DNA of 15,594 nucleotides from CBDUBH01 sp965365345 (GCA_965365345.1 CBDUBH010000085.1:1-15594); one strand, 5' to 3'. Shown: positions 1 to 7,247, numbered from the stretch's first letter. A program made the numbers and translations. The notes: a model not told the origin generated them from the sequence alone.

Positions 1-1651
1 ATTCAATACATTTATCAATAATTTCATGTGCTTGCGGCAATGGCTTTAAATTTTTTAAATGAATTTTTGAATCTTCATTCAAAATTACACCGGGATTTAA
101 AATATTCTCCGGATCAAAAATATTTTTGATCTTTTTCATTATTGAATAAATTTCCGAACCCCATTCCAATTCCACGAAAGGCGCAATATTTCTGCCGGTG
201 CCGTGTTCGGCTTTTAATGAGCCGGAATATTTTTTTACAACAAGATCTGCAACATCATCCATGAAAAATTTGTAACGGAGAATTTCTTTTTCGATATTAA
301 AATTTTGCTTAAACACAAAATGAATATTGCCATCGAGCGCATGCCCGAAAATTATCGCATCAGAATATCCATGAAGAGAAAAAAGTTTTTTCAGATCCAA
401 AACAGCTTCGGCAAGATTTTCAACAGGAAATGCAACATCTTCAATGATTACTGTTGTGCCTGTTTTTCGCATTGCGCCAACCGAAGGGAAAAGTCCTTTT
501 CGCACATCCCAAAGTTTTTGATTTTCTTTCGGATCAGTGGAAAAAGTAATTGGAAAAACAGTGGAAAAATCTTTTAAAGAATTTTTTATTCCGTAAATTT
601 GCCCATTTAAGTTTTCAAAATTATTTGATCTTGTTTCAATTAAAAGTGCGGTTGCATCTGCATCCAAAATTTTTAGATATTCTGGAACACCTGGTTTATT
701 TTCAACTGATTTTAATGAAGCGCGATCAATCAATTCAACCGCATCAACTTTGCAATTTTTCAAAACAGGAACAGCCCGGCAGGCATCATTAATATTTCGA
801 AATATGATTAATGATGAAGCTTTGAAATTTTCTTCTTTAACGGTTTTGTAAGTTATTTCTGATATGAATCCTAAAGTTCCTTCCGAGCCGATCATCAAAT
901 GTTGGATAATATCAACAGGATCTTCAAAATCAATAAAAGAATTTATTCCGTAGCCGGTCGTATTTTTAATTTTATATTTTTTAATAATGAATTCTTTTAA
1001 TTCATCATGTGAAATTATTTCATTTTTTATTTCAAGAATAGAATTAATTAGACTTGGGTTTTCGTCTTTGAATTTTTTTATTTCAGCGGGATTTGCAGTA
1101 TCTAAAATATTTCCATCGGCAAAAATAATTTTCATCGATGCTAAAGTTTTATAGCTGTTTTGATCAATTCCGCAGCACATTCCGCTTGCGTTGTTTGCCG
1201 CAATTCCGCCGATCATTGCCGATTTTATTGATGCCGGATCAGGTCCGATCTTTCTGCCGAAAGGTTTTAAATAAATATTTGCATGCTCACCGATAACTCC
1301 GGGCTGCAAAGAAATTTCGGAAGCATCAAAATTGATCGAAAAATTTTTCCAATTTTTGCCGAATAAAACTAAAACTGAATCGGAGATTGCTTGTCCCGAT
1401 AAACTTGTTCCGGCAGCGCGAAAAGTTAAAGGAATTTTCAGTTTATTACATTTTGAAATTAATTTTTGAACTTCATTTTCCGATTCAACTTTGAAAATAA
1501 TTTTTGGTATAAGCCGATAAAAACTTGCGTCGGTTCCGTAAGCTAAAGTCCGTAATTCATCGGTAATTATTCTTTCTTTGGGAATAAAATTGCCGGCAAA
1601 ATTTTTCAATTCATTGTAAAGATCTTTTTGTTTTTCTTTTTCGATCAGCAT
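1..1651 (-). CDS. FAD-binding 2-hydroxyacid (D-lactate-type) dehydrogenase with Fe-S domain, 3'-truncated by window edge
   Basis: Likely oxidises D-lactate or another D-2-hydroxyacid through FAD, passing electrons to an Fe-S domain. Only the first 550 residues are in the window. The N-terminal PCMH-type FAD domain shows FRAAGTSLSGQ (about 77-87), NNASGMCCG (153-161) and IGSEGTLGF (254-262). The C-terminal FAD oxidase domain shows GHALDGNIHF (436-445), AEHGTGRN (481-488) and NPGVILN (529-535). The last visible residues are DKCIE (546-550), the start of the DKCIECG ferredoxin motif usual in the roughly 950-residue FAD plus Fe-S fusions, so the Fe-S and CCG part should lie beyond base 1. ATG at 1651 is chosen because the next upstream in-frame codons reach a TAA with no other ATG. 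No clear Shine-Dalgarno is seen. It lies 40 bp past a terminator, so it probably has its own promoter. The substrate (D-lactate, glycolate, 2-hydroxyglutarate) cannot be settled from sequence. Confidence 0.88.
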   Translation of the reverse strand, partial: MLIEKEKQKDLYNELKNFAGNFIPKERIITDELRTLAYGTDASFYRLIPKIIFKVESENEVQKLISKCNKLKIPLTFRAAGTSLSGQAISDSVLVLFGKNWKNFSINFDASEISLQPGVIGEHANIYLKPFGRKIGPDPASIKSAMIGGIAANNASGMCCGIDQNSYKTLASMKIIFADGNILDTANPAEIKKFKDENPSLINSILEIKNEIISHDELKEFIIKKYKIKNTTGYGINSFIDFEDPVDIIQHLMIGSEGTLGFISEITYKTVKEENFKASSLIIFRNINDACRAVPVLKNCKVDAVELIDRASLKSVENKPGVPEYLKILDADATALLIETRSNNFENLNGQIYGIKNSLKDFSTVFPITFSTDPKENQKLWDVRKGLFPSVGAMRKTGTTVIIEDVAFPVENLAEAVLDLKKLFSLHGYSDAIIFGHALDGNIHFVFKQNFNIEKEILRYKFFMDDVADLVVKKYSGSLKAEHGTGRNIAPFVELEWGSEIYSIMKKIKNIFDPENILNPGVILNEDSKIHLKNLKPLPQAHEIIDKCIE

Positions 1652-1690
1652 AAAATTTTCAAAAATTCTTGTTTCAACAACTTACGGTTT

Positions 1691-1724
1691 AAAATAAAAA
1701 ATCCGGATTTGCAAAAATCCGGAT
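1691..1724 (-). terminator. Rho-independent terminator after nfnB
   Basis: A perfect 10-bp stem (1701-1710 pairing with 1715-1724) closes on a GCAA tetraloop (1711-1714). Read on the minus strand it is followed by TTTTTATTTT (1700-1691). It begins 19 bp past the nfnB stop codon and separates that operon from the downstream FAD dehydrogenase. The plus-strand side lacks a T run, so it acts in one direction. Confidence 0.85.
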
Positions 1725-1742
1725 CTTAATCAAAAGTTTAAT

Positions 1743-3167
1743 TTACCAAGTTTCGGAATTTTTCAAATATTCATCAATTGCGGCAGCAGCTTTTCTTCCG
1801 GCACCCATTGCAAGAATTACTGTTGCTCCTCCGGTTACAATATCACCACCGGCAAAAACTCCTTTTTTAGAAGTTTTCATTGAATCTTCATTTACAATTA
1901 TATTACCCCATTTATTATAATTTATATCGGGCGTTGTTTTTTGAATTATCGGGTTTGAGCCGTTACCGATTGCAATAATTGCCATATCAATATCTACGAT
2001 TTCCTCAGCACCCGGAACAGCAACAGGTTTTCTTCTTCCGCTTGCATCGGGTTCGCCAAGTTCCATTTTTTGTAGTCTGACTGCTTTAAGCCATCCATCT
2101 TCGCCAATAAATTCAATAGGATTAAGAAGAACTTTAAATTCAATTCCTTCCTCTTTTGCGTGATGAATTTCTTCTTTACGCGCCGGCAATTCATTTTCGC
2201 TTCTTCTGTAAATTATATAAGCGTTTTTTGCTCCCAATCTTTTTGAAGTTCTTACGGCATCCATTGCTGTATTTCCGCCGCCGAAAACCGCAACGTTTTT
2301 ATCTTTACAATCAAAAACGGGAGTATCATATTCAGGAAATTTGTATGCTTTCATCAAATTAACGCGCGTTAAAAATTCATTTGAAGAATAAACTCCGTTA
2401 AGATTTTCGCCGGGAATATTTAAGAAGTAGGGAAGTCCTGCGCCAACTGCAATAAAAACAGCATCAAATTCAGATTCTAAAAGTTCATCAATTGTATCTG
2501 TAAATCCGATTACGGAATTTGTTTTGAACTCGACACCAAGCGAATTTAAAGCGTCAACTTCTGCTTTTACAATATCTTTTGGCAAACGGAATTCGGGAAT
2601 TCCGTAAAGTAAAACGCCTCCGATTTCATGAAGTGCTTCAAAAACTGTAACATCATGACCTTGTTGAATTAAATCTCCTGCGCAGCTTAATCCTGCAGGA
2701 CCGCTTCCAACTATAGCAATTTTTTTACCGGTTTTTGGTTTTACTTGGGGAGTTCTGATTCCAACATTTTCTCTTTCATAATCGGCTACAAATCTTTCCA
2801 ATCTTCCAATTGCAACTGATTCGCCTTTTTTTCCTACTACGCAATTTGCTTCGCATTGTTCTTCCTGAGGACAAACTCTTCCGCAAACTGCTGGAAGTGC
2901 GTTATCTTCTTTTAATTTAGATGCCGCTGCTAAATAATCACCTTGAGCAACTAGCTCAATAAAATCCTTTATTTTTACGCCAACCGGGCATCCCGAAACG
3001 CAAACCGGTTTTGGGCATTGAAGGCAGCGCAAAGCTTCCATTTTTGCAAGTTCTTCTGTAAAGCCAAGATTAACTTCTTTGAAATTTTTGTTGCGAACAT
3101 CACTTTGTTGTTCCGGCATCGGCTGGCGCGGAATTTTCATTCTATCTTTTTTTGATATTTGTTCCAT
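1743..3167 (-). CDS. nfnB: NfnB: large subunit of NADH-dependent reduced ferredoxin:NADP+ oxidoreductase (GltA/GltD-type, annotated also as NADPH-dependent glutamate synthase)
   Basis: A flavoprotein of 474 residues, the usual size of NfnB, SudA and archaeal-type GltA. The N-terminal domain binds two [4Fe-4S] clusters through C48, C51, C56, C60 and C95, C99, C105, C109. E124, in GRLERF, aligns with the Gln ligand of dihydropyrimidine dehydrogenase and is a candidate Glu ligand (inference). Next come the FAD site GSGPAG (154-159), an NADP-binding GGGNTAMD motif near 295-302, and the terminal FAD contact AGGDIVTGGATV near 440-451. AAGGAAA lies just upstream of the ATG. The upstream neighbour is the NfnA partner and no glutamate synthase large subunit is present, which favours NfnB over glutamate synthase. 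In known NfnAB the complex couples ferredoxin and NADH oxidation to NADP+ reduction by flavin-based bifurcation in the cytoplasm. A sulfide dehydrogenase (SudA) name would fit the same sequence. Confidence 0.85.
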   Translation of the reverse strand: MEQISKKDRMKIPRQPMPEQQSDVRNKNFKEVNLGFTEELAKMEALRCLQCPKPVCVSGCPVGVKIKDFIELVAQGDYLAAASKLKEDNALPAVCGRVCPQEEQCEANCVVGKKGESVAIGRLERFVADYERENVGIRTPQVKPKTGKKIAIVGSGPAGLSCAGDLIQQGHDVTVFEALHEIGGVLLYGIPEFRLPKDIVKAEVDALNSLGVEFKTNSVIGFTDTIDELLESEFDAVFIAVGAGLPYFLNIPGENLNGVYSSNEFLTRVNLMKAYKFPEYDTPVFDCKDKNVAVFGGGNTAMDAVRTSKRLGAKNAYIIYRRSENELPARKEEIHHAKEEGIEFKVLLNPIEFIGEDGWLKAVRLQKMELGEPDASGRRKPVAVPGAEEIVDIDMAIIAIGNGSNPIIQKTTPDINYNKWGNIIVNEDSMKTSKKGVFAGGDIVTGGATVILAMGAGRKAAAAIDEYLKNSETW

Positions 3168-3244
3168 AGTTTTCCTTGACTTTTCAAATTTTTATTTATC
3201 ATCAATAAGAGGTAAACGGGATAAAGTAAAAACAAAATTCTTTT

Positions 3245-3274
3245 ATTCTAAATTTCTTAATTCTAAACTTCTTA
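3245..3274. repeat. 15-bp tandem duplication across the nfnA stop codon
   Basis: Two adjacent 15-base units, ATTCTAAATTTCTTA (3245-3259) and ATTCTAAACTTCTTA (3260-3274), differ at one position. On the minus strand each unit begins with TAA. The TAA of the first unit read is the nfnA stop codon, so the second unit repeats it in frame. Confidence 0.8.
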
Positions 3275-4123
3275 CTTCACATTTTCCAAAAACATTTTAT
3301 CGTAATTGCAAAGATGATCTAAAGATTCTTTTTCCTGGTGATGATAAGTTTTATTTCTTTGAATTAAAAGATCGAAATCAACTTTGTGCGCGTCAAATTC
3401 GGGACCATCAACACAAACGAATACAGTTTTATTATCAACCGTTGCTCTGCATCCGCCGCACATTCCCGTTCCATCAACCATTACGGGATTTAAACTTACC
3501 ATTGTTTGAATTCCGTACGGGCGAGTAACTTCAGCAATCGCTTTCATCATCGGGATCGGTCCGATCGCCAAAACAAAATCTATTTTTCTTCCGCTTTCAA
3601 TCAATTCTTTTAATTTATCTGTAACAAATCCTTTATCACCGTAAGAACCGTCATCAGTTGTAGGATAAACTTCATCGCAAATTTCTTTTAACTCATCTTC
3701 CAGAATTACAAAATCTTTATTTCTTCCGCCAATAATTGAAATTGTGTGATTGCCCGCCTGTTTTAACGCAACGGCAATTGGATATGCGATCGCGGTCCCA
3801 ACTCCGCCGCCGATGCTTACAGCCGTTCCAAAATTTTCTATGTGTGAAGGTTTTCCTAAAGGACCAACAACATCATGAATAAAATCACCGGCTTCTAAAC
3901 TATTTAATTCTTTTGTGGTTTTGCCCACGCCTTGAACAATAATTGTGATCGTTCCATTTTCTTTATTTGAATCGGCAATTGTTAAAGGAATTCTTTCGCC
4001 GTGATCGTTTACTCTGATTATTACAAATTGCCCGGCTTTTCTTTTAGCAGCAATTTTAGGAGCATCAATTACAAATCTTTTAACATTTGGAGCGAGAAAT
4101 TCGGCAGAAATAATTTTATTCAT
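3272..4123 (-). CDS. nfnA: NfnA: small subunit of NADH-dependent reduced ferredoxin:NADP+ oxidoreductase (SudB-like, PyrK-type FAD/NAD-binding protein)
   Basis: A 283-residue ferredoxin reductase-type protein. It has an FAD-binding barrel (1-100, with GQFVIIR at 31-37 and RIPLTIAD at 44-51), an NAD-binding Rossmann half (SIGGGVGTAIAYPIA, 103-117, and AIGPIPMM, 186-193) and a C-terminal [2Fe-2S] segment. That segment reads D217-x4-C222-x2-C225-x11-C237, the Asp plus three Cys pattern reported for P. furiosus sulfide dehydrogenase and NfnA, in place of the four Cys of PyrK. It would bind NADH and the bifurcating partner flavin system with NfnB, 104 bp downstream. The start is the ATG at 4123: the family begins right there (NKIIS...APNVKRF), and a longer in-frame reading from 4180 would start upstream of the probable promoter -7 box at 4159-4166. 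The bases before 4123 show no good Shine-Dalgarno. Confidence 0.87.
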   Translation of the reverse strand: MNKIISAEFLAPNVKRFVIDAPKIAAKRKAGQFVIIRVNDHGERIPLTIADSNKENGTITIIVQGVGKTTKELNSLEAGDFIHDVVGPLGKPSHIENFGTAVSIGGGVGTAIAYPIAVALKQAGNHTISIIGGRNKDFVILEDELKEICDEVYPTTDDGSYGDKGFVTDKLKELIESGRKIDFVLAIGPIPMMKAIAEVTRPYGIQTMVSLNPVMVDGTGMCGGCRATVDNKTVFVCVDGPEFDAHKVDFDLLIQRNKTYHHQEKESLDHLCNYDKMFLENVK

Positions 4124-4158
4124 GGCAATTTTAATCTTATGGTAATTTTTATTTTTTG

Positions 4159-4187
4159 CAAATATAGAAAAATAATTCAAAAATCAA
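4159..4187 (-). promoter_or_regulatory. Probable Bacteroidota-type promoter of nfnAB
   Basis: On the minus strand TATATTTG (4166-4159) matches the TAnnTTTG -7 consensus of Bacteroidota sigma factor exactly. A TTG (4187-4185) lies 18 bases upstream, near the spacing expected for the -33 TTTG/TTG box. Transcription would begin near 4152, giving a leader of about 29 bases before the ATG at 4123. Confidence 0.5.
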
Positions 4188-4263
4188 TAGGAATTAATGA
4201 TTGAACGGAATTTGAATTAAAAACTGAATGAATTCCGGAAATGGAATCAAAAATTTACTGATC

Positions 4264-4299
4264 TGAAATTAAAACAAGTTTTTATCACTTTTAATTTCA
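4264..4299. repeat. Perfect 11-bp inverted repeat in the nfnA/bshB1 divergent region
   Basis: TGAAATTAAAA (4264-4274) and TTTTAATTTCA (4289-4299) are exact reverse complements around a 14-base spacer. It lies about 77 bp upstream of the nfnA -33 box and about 194 bp upstream of bshB1. No T run follows on either strand, so it does not look like a terminator. It could be an operator or a hairpin, but its AT richness makes chance possible. Confidence 0.45.
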
Positions 4300-4492
4300 T
4301 ATAATCGAAAATTCATGAAATAAATTTAGAAGAATTGAAAAACGGCAGATCACAATTTTAATTATAAAAAAATTGAAATGCACAGGAAATCTTAAAAAAT
4401 TTCAAAAAATAAATATTTTTTTAATTCTTAATGAAATAATGAAATATTTTTATTATGTTCACTTATAATTAATCACAATTCAAGAATTGCTT

Positions 4493-5245
4493 ATGACTCT
4501 TGACGCTTTAGTTTTTGCAGCACATCCCGATGACGCAGAGTTATCAATGGGAGGCACAATTGCCAAACTTGCCTCACAAGGTTTAAAAGTTGGCATTATT
4601 GATCTTACAAAAGGTGAATTAGGAACAAGAGGTTCAGCCGAAACCCGCCAAAAAGAAGCTTTTCAATCGGCAATAGTTTTAAAAATAGCCATTCGCGATA
4701 ATTTACTTCTGCCAGATGGCGGAATTGAAGTTACAAAAGAAAACGTTACAAAAGTTATTATGATATTACGCAAGTACAAACCGAAAATTGTTTTTGCGCC
4801 ATATTTTAATGACCGTCATCCCGATCATATTGAAACAAGCAAACTTGTTAAAAAAGCTTTCTTTTACAGCGGATTGTCAAAGATAAAAACATTCGACAAG
4901 GAAATTGCGCAGGAAGCTTACCGTCCGAAAAAGATCTTTTATTATATGCAGACTTTCCCGTTTCAACCATCATTTATAGTTGATATCAGCGGATGCTTCG
5001 AAACAAAAATGAAAGCAATAAAAGCATATCAAACTCAATTTTATGATCCGAAAAGTGTTGAGCCGGAAACTTTTATAAGTCAGCCGAGCTTTATGAAATT
5101 TATTGAATCAAGAAATCAAATGTACGGATTTAAGATTGGAAAAGAATACGGCGAACCTTTCTTTTGCGAAGAAGATATTGAACTTGATCTTGTTTCAATG
5201 TTAAGTCATAAAAAAGATCATAATCATCATCCGGTAAAAATTTAA
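4493..5245 (+). CDS. bshB1: BshB1: bacillithiol biosynthesis deacetylase (GlcNAc-malate N-deacetylase)
   Basis: A LmbE/PIG-L family zinc hydrolase of 250 residues. It should remove the acetyl group from N-acetylglucosaminyl-malate, the second step of bacillithiol synthesis in the cytosol. The AHPDD motif (10-14) supplies zinc ligands H11 and D14 and the catalytic D13. The third ligand is H112 in DRHPDH (107-112). GELGTRGSAETR (41-52) and YGFKIGKEYGEPF (211-223) are typical of the BshB1 branch rather than MshB. ATG 4493 is preferred to a TTG at 4487, since the family begins with residues equivalent to MTLDALVFAAHPDD. No Shine-Dalgarno is evident. Genes for the other steps (bshA, bshC) are not in the window. 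The C-terminus has a short His-rich tail (KDHNHHP). A DUF302 gene follows 61 bp downstream on the same strand. Confidence 0.9.
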   Translation: MTLDALVFAAHPDDAELSMGGTIAKLASQGLKVGIIDLTKGELGTRGSAETRQKEAFQSAIVLKIAIRDNLLLPDGGIEVTKENVTKVIMILRKYKPKIVFAPYFNDRHPDHIETSKLVKKAFFYSGLSKIKTFDKEIAQEAYRPKKIFYYMQTFPFQPSFIVDISGCFETKMKAIKAYQTQFYDPKSVEPETFISQPSFMKFIESRNQMYGFKIGKEYGEPFFCEEDIELDLVSMLSHKKDHNHHPVKI

Positions 5246-5260
5246 TTGAATCTTTAATTT

Positions 5261-5268
5261 TACTTTTG
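5261..5268 (+). promoter_or_regulatory. Possible -7 box upstream of the DUF302 gene
   Basis: TACTTTTG matches TAnnTTTG exactly and lies 38 bp before the DUF302 ATG, in the gap after bshB1. A good -33 TTTG at the proper distance is not seen, so it is only a candidate for independent transcription of the DUF302 gene. Confidence 0.3.
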
Positions 5269-5306
5269 CATCATACAGTAAATTCAAAATATGAACGGGA
5301 GAGAAA

Positions 5307-5693
5307 ATGTCATACTACAACGCAAAAACGGTTGATATTTCCTTTGATGATGCAATTGGAAAAATTACCGAAGAATTAAAAAAAGAAGGTTTTGGAATTT
5401 TGACCGAAATTGATGTAAAGGAAACATTAAAAAAGAAACTTGACGTTGATTTCAGAAAATACAGGATTTTAGGCGCTTGCAATCCGCCTTTTGCACACAA
5501 AGCACTTCAGGCGGAAAAGTACATCGGCGCGCTTTTACCTTGTAATGTTGTTGTTCAGGAAAATGAACAAGGTAAAATTGAAATTTCAGCTGTAAATCCT
5601 ATGGAATCAATGAAAACAGTTAACAATCCTGAGTTAAATGAAATTGCAAATGAGATTTCGGAAAAATTGCAACGAGCCCTGCAAAATGTTTAA
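5307..5693 (+). CDS. DUF302 domain-containing protein
   Basis: A 128-residue soluble protein that is essentially one DUF302 domain. The conserved segments are GFGILTEIDV (28-37), GACNPPFAHKAL (56-67) and LLPCNVVV (76-83), with C58, H64 and C79 as notable polar or metal-capable residues. It has no signal peptide and no membrane segment. The start is well supported by GGGAGA a few bases upstream of the ATG. The family is widespread and its biochemical function is not established, so none is assigned. It follows bshB1 by 61 bp and is closed by a strong terminator, so it may be co-transcribed with bshB1 or made from its own promoter. The two conserved Cys next to a thiol-synthesis gene hint at redox or metal chemistry, which is inference only. 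Confidence 0.85.
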   Translation: MSYYNAKTVDISFDDAIGKITEELKKEGFGILTEIDVKETLKKKLDVDFRKYRILGACNPPFAHKALQAEKYIGALLPCNVVVQENEQGKIEISAVNPMESMKTVNNPELNEIANEISEKLQRALQNV

Positions 5694-5698
5694 ATGAT

Positions 5699-5740
5699 AA
5701 AAAGCCGTCTTTAAATTTTACAAGACGGCTTTTTTATTTA
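5699..5740 (+). terminator. Rho-independent terminator after the DUF302 gene
   Basis: A 13-bp perfect stem (5699-5711 with 5722-5734, GC core GCCGTC/GACGGC), a 10-base loop and a run of Ts begin 6 bp after the DUF302 stop codon. The A run on the 5' side means it could also stop transcription from the other strand, though no minus-strand gene ends here. Confidence 0.9.
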
Positions 5741-5842
5741 AAAAAATCACAATTAATTTTTAAATATATTTTCCCTTAAATTATTTTTTCCGAAATTATA
5801 TCAAATCAAAATTCACATCTTTAAATCAAAAAAAATACTGCA

Positions 5843-5870
5843 TTGAAAATCTGAAATTTGCCTATATTTA
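5843..5870 (+). promoter_or_regulatory. Probable promoter of rlmI
   Basis: TATATTTA (5863-5870) is one base off the TAnnTTTG -7 consensus, and a TTG (5843-5845) sits 17 bases upstream. This arrangement closely resembles the nfnA promoter. Transcription would start near 5877, leaving a leader of about 19 bases before the ATG at 5896. Confidence 0.4.
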
Positions 5871-5895
5871 ATTTTATTAATAATTAAAAAATCAA

Positions 5896-7077
5896 ATGAG
5901 CGAAACAAAAAAGATCATTTTAAAAAAGAATGAAGATAACAGATTACGAAAAGGACATTTGTGGATCTTCAGCAATGAAATTTTCAAGACCGAAGGGAAT
6001 CCTGAAAACGGCGAACTTGTTGAACTTTATAATTCCAAAGATGAATTTTTAGGAACCGGATTTTATAATAAAAATTCGCTTATATCATTCCGTTTTCTTT
6101 CAAAAAACAAAATTGAAAATTTAAAAGAAGAATTCAGAAAAAAGGTTTTATCTGCTTATAATTTACGCAAAGAATTTTATCCTGAACGGAATTCATTCAG
6201 ATTGATTTTTAGCGAAAGTGATTTTATGCCGGGAATTATTATTGATAAATACAATCAGACATTCGTGCTTCAGATTTATTCATACGGAATGCAAAAAAAT
6301 ATTGATCTTATAAATGAAATTTTAAAAGAAGATCTGAATGCTGAAAATATATTTTCGAAAAATGAAAATTATTTCAGGATGCTGGAAGGTTTGCCGCAGC
6401 AAGATGAAATATATTTTGGCGAAATGAAAACCGAATTTATTGATGACGGAAAGATCAAATACAAAATTGATTTTGAAAAATCACATAAAACCGGATTTTA
6501 TTTTGATCAGGCAGATAACAGAAACTTTGTCGAAAAAATTTGCAAGGATAAAACTTTTCTCGATGCATTTTGTAATTCAGGCGGATTCGGCTTTCACGCA
6601 ATAAAATCAGGCGCTTCAAAAGTTCAATTCGTTGATGCATCATCTTTTGAAATTGAAAATGTAAAAACAAATTTAGCTTTAAATGATTTTGAAATATCAA
6701 AATGTGAATTTATTACGGAAGATGTTTTCGATCATTTTGAAAAATTGATAAATCAAAAAATCAAGTTTGATATTGTGAATGTTGATCCACCGGCGTTTGC
6801 AAAAAATAAAAAATCACTTCCGCAGGCAAAAAAAGGTTACGAAAAATTAAACAGACAAGCTCTTCAATTGATAAATGAAAACGGATATTTAGTAACTTCA
6901 AGCTGTTCTTTTCATTTATCGCAAAGTGAATTTCTTGATGCTGTAAATTCCGCTGCTGTAAAATCAAAAAGACAAATTCAGCTTATCCATTTTAACGAAG
7001 CATCTTTGGATCATCCGAAAATTTTGGCAATGCCGGAAACCTCATACTTAAAATTTGCGGTCTTCAAAGTTTACTGA
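5896..7077 (+). CDS. rlmI: RlmI-type 23S rRNA (cytosine-C5)-methyltransferase
   Basis: A class I SAM-dependent rRNA methyltransferase of 393 residues, the normal length of the RlmI/YccW family, which makes m5C at position 1962 of 23S rRNA. An N-terminal PUA domain (about 3-75, with LRKGHLWIFSNEI at 17-29) is followed by an EEHEE-like linker region and the Rossmann catalytic domain. SAM motif I is FLDAFCNSGGFGFHA (221-235) and the acidic motif II is FVDAS (245-249). Motif IV is NVDPPAF (295-301), and the catalytic Cys is C337 in TSSCSFH (334-340). QADNRN (215-220) is also typical. It stands alone between a terminator upstream and a 228-bp gap downstream and carries its own promoter-like elements. 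The target base is assumed from the family. The best alternative is a related RlmK/L-type C5 or N-methyltransferase. Confidence 0.88.
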   Translation: MSETKKIILKKNEDNRLRKGHLWIFSNEIFKTEGNPENGELVELYNSKDEFLGTGFYNKNSLISFRFLSKNKIENLKEEFRKKVLSAYNLRKEFYPERNSFRLIFSESDFMPGIIIDKYNQTFVLQIYSYGMQKNIDLINEILKEDLNAENIFSKNENYFRMLEGLPQQDEIYFGEMKTEFIDDGKIKYKIDFEKSHKTGFYFDQADNRNFVEKICKDKTFLDAFCNSGGFGFHAIKSGASKVQFVDASSFEIENVKTNLALNDFEISKCEFITEDVFDHFEKLINQKIKFDIVNVDPPAFAKNKKSLPQAKKGYEKLNRQALQLINENGYLVTSSCSFHLSQSEFLDAVNSAAVKSKRQIQLIHFNEASLDHPKILAMPETSYLKFAVFKVY

Positions 7078-7247
7078 AATAAAATTTTACCAATGCTGTT
7101 TTTTATTCAGGTAAATATTTCATTTGAAATGAAAATCCGGATTATTCCGCACTTTTTGCTTTCGGTATGAATTTTGAAATAATATTAAATTGCCTTAACT
7201 TAAAAGTTTAGTCATTACTTTATTCATAAATCAAAATTAATTAAATT

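Larger units (their letters stand above)
4124..4492. other. Divergent intergenic region, nfnA / bshB1
   Basis: This 369-bp, very AT-rich stretch separates the minus-strand nfnAB operon from plus-strand bshB1. I find no credible coding sequence. It holds the nfnA promoter and the inverted repeat listed separately. A TATAAT at 4464-4469, 23 bp before the bshB1 ATG, could be a -10 box, but no matching -35 element is visible. Nothing else stands out. Confidence 0.6.

Noticed and set aside
305..792. Plus-strand open frames at 305-577 and 550-792
   Set aside because: They lie antisense to the FAD dehydrogenase, whose minus-strand frame runs unbroken with many family motifs. Their translations show no recognisable domain.
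1743..3167. True glutamate synthase small subunit
   Set aside because: No large subunit is present and the neighbour is an NfnA-type protein with the Asp-Cys3 cluster motif. The glutamate synthase label is kept only as an alias.
4124..4180. N-terminal extension of NfnA from an in-frame ATG at 4180
   Set aside because: The family begins at the ATG at 4123, and the probable -7 box lies inside the extension.
7086..7115. Inverted repeat TTTACC...GGTAAA after rlmI as a terminator
   Set aside because: The stem is only 6 bp with an 18-base loop and no T run follows. It was not annotated.
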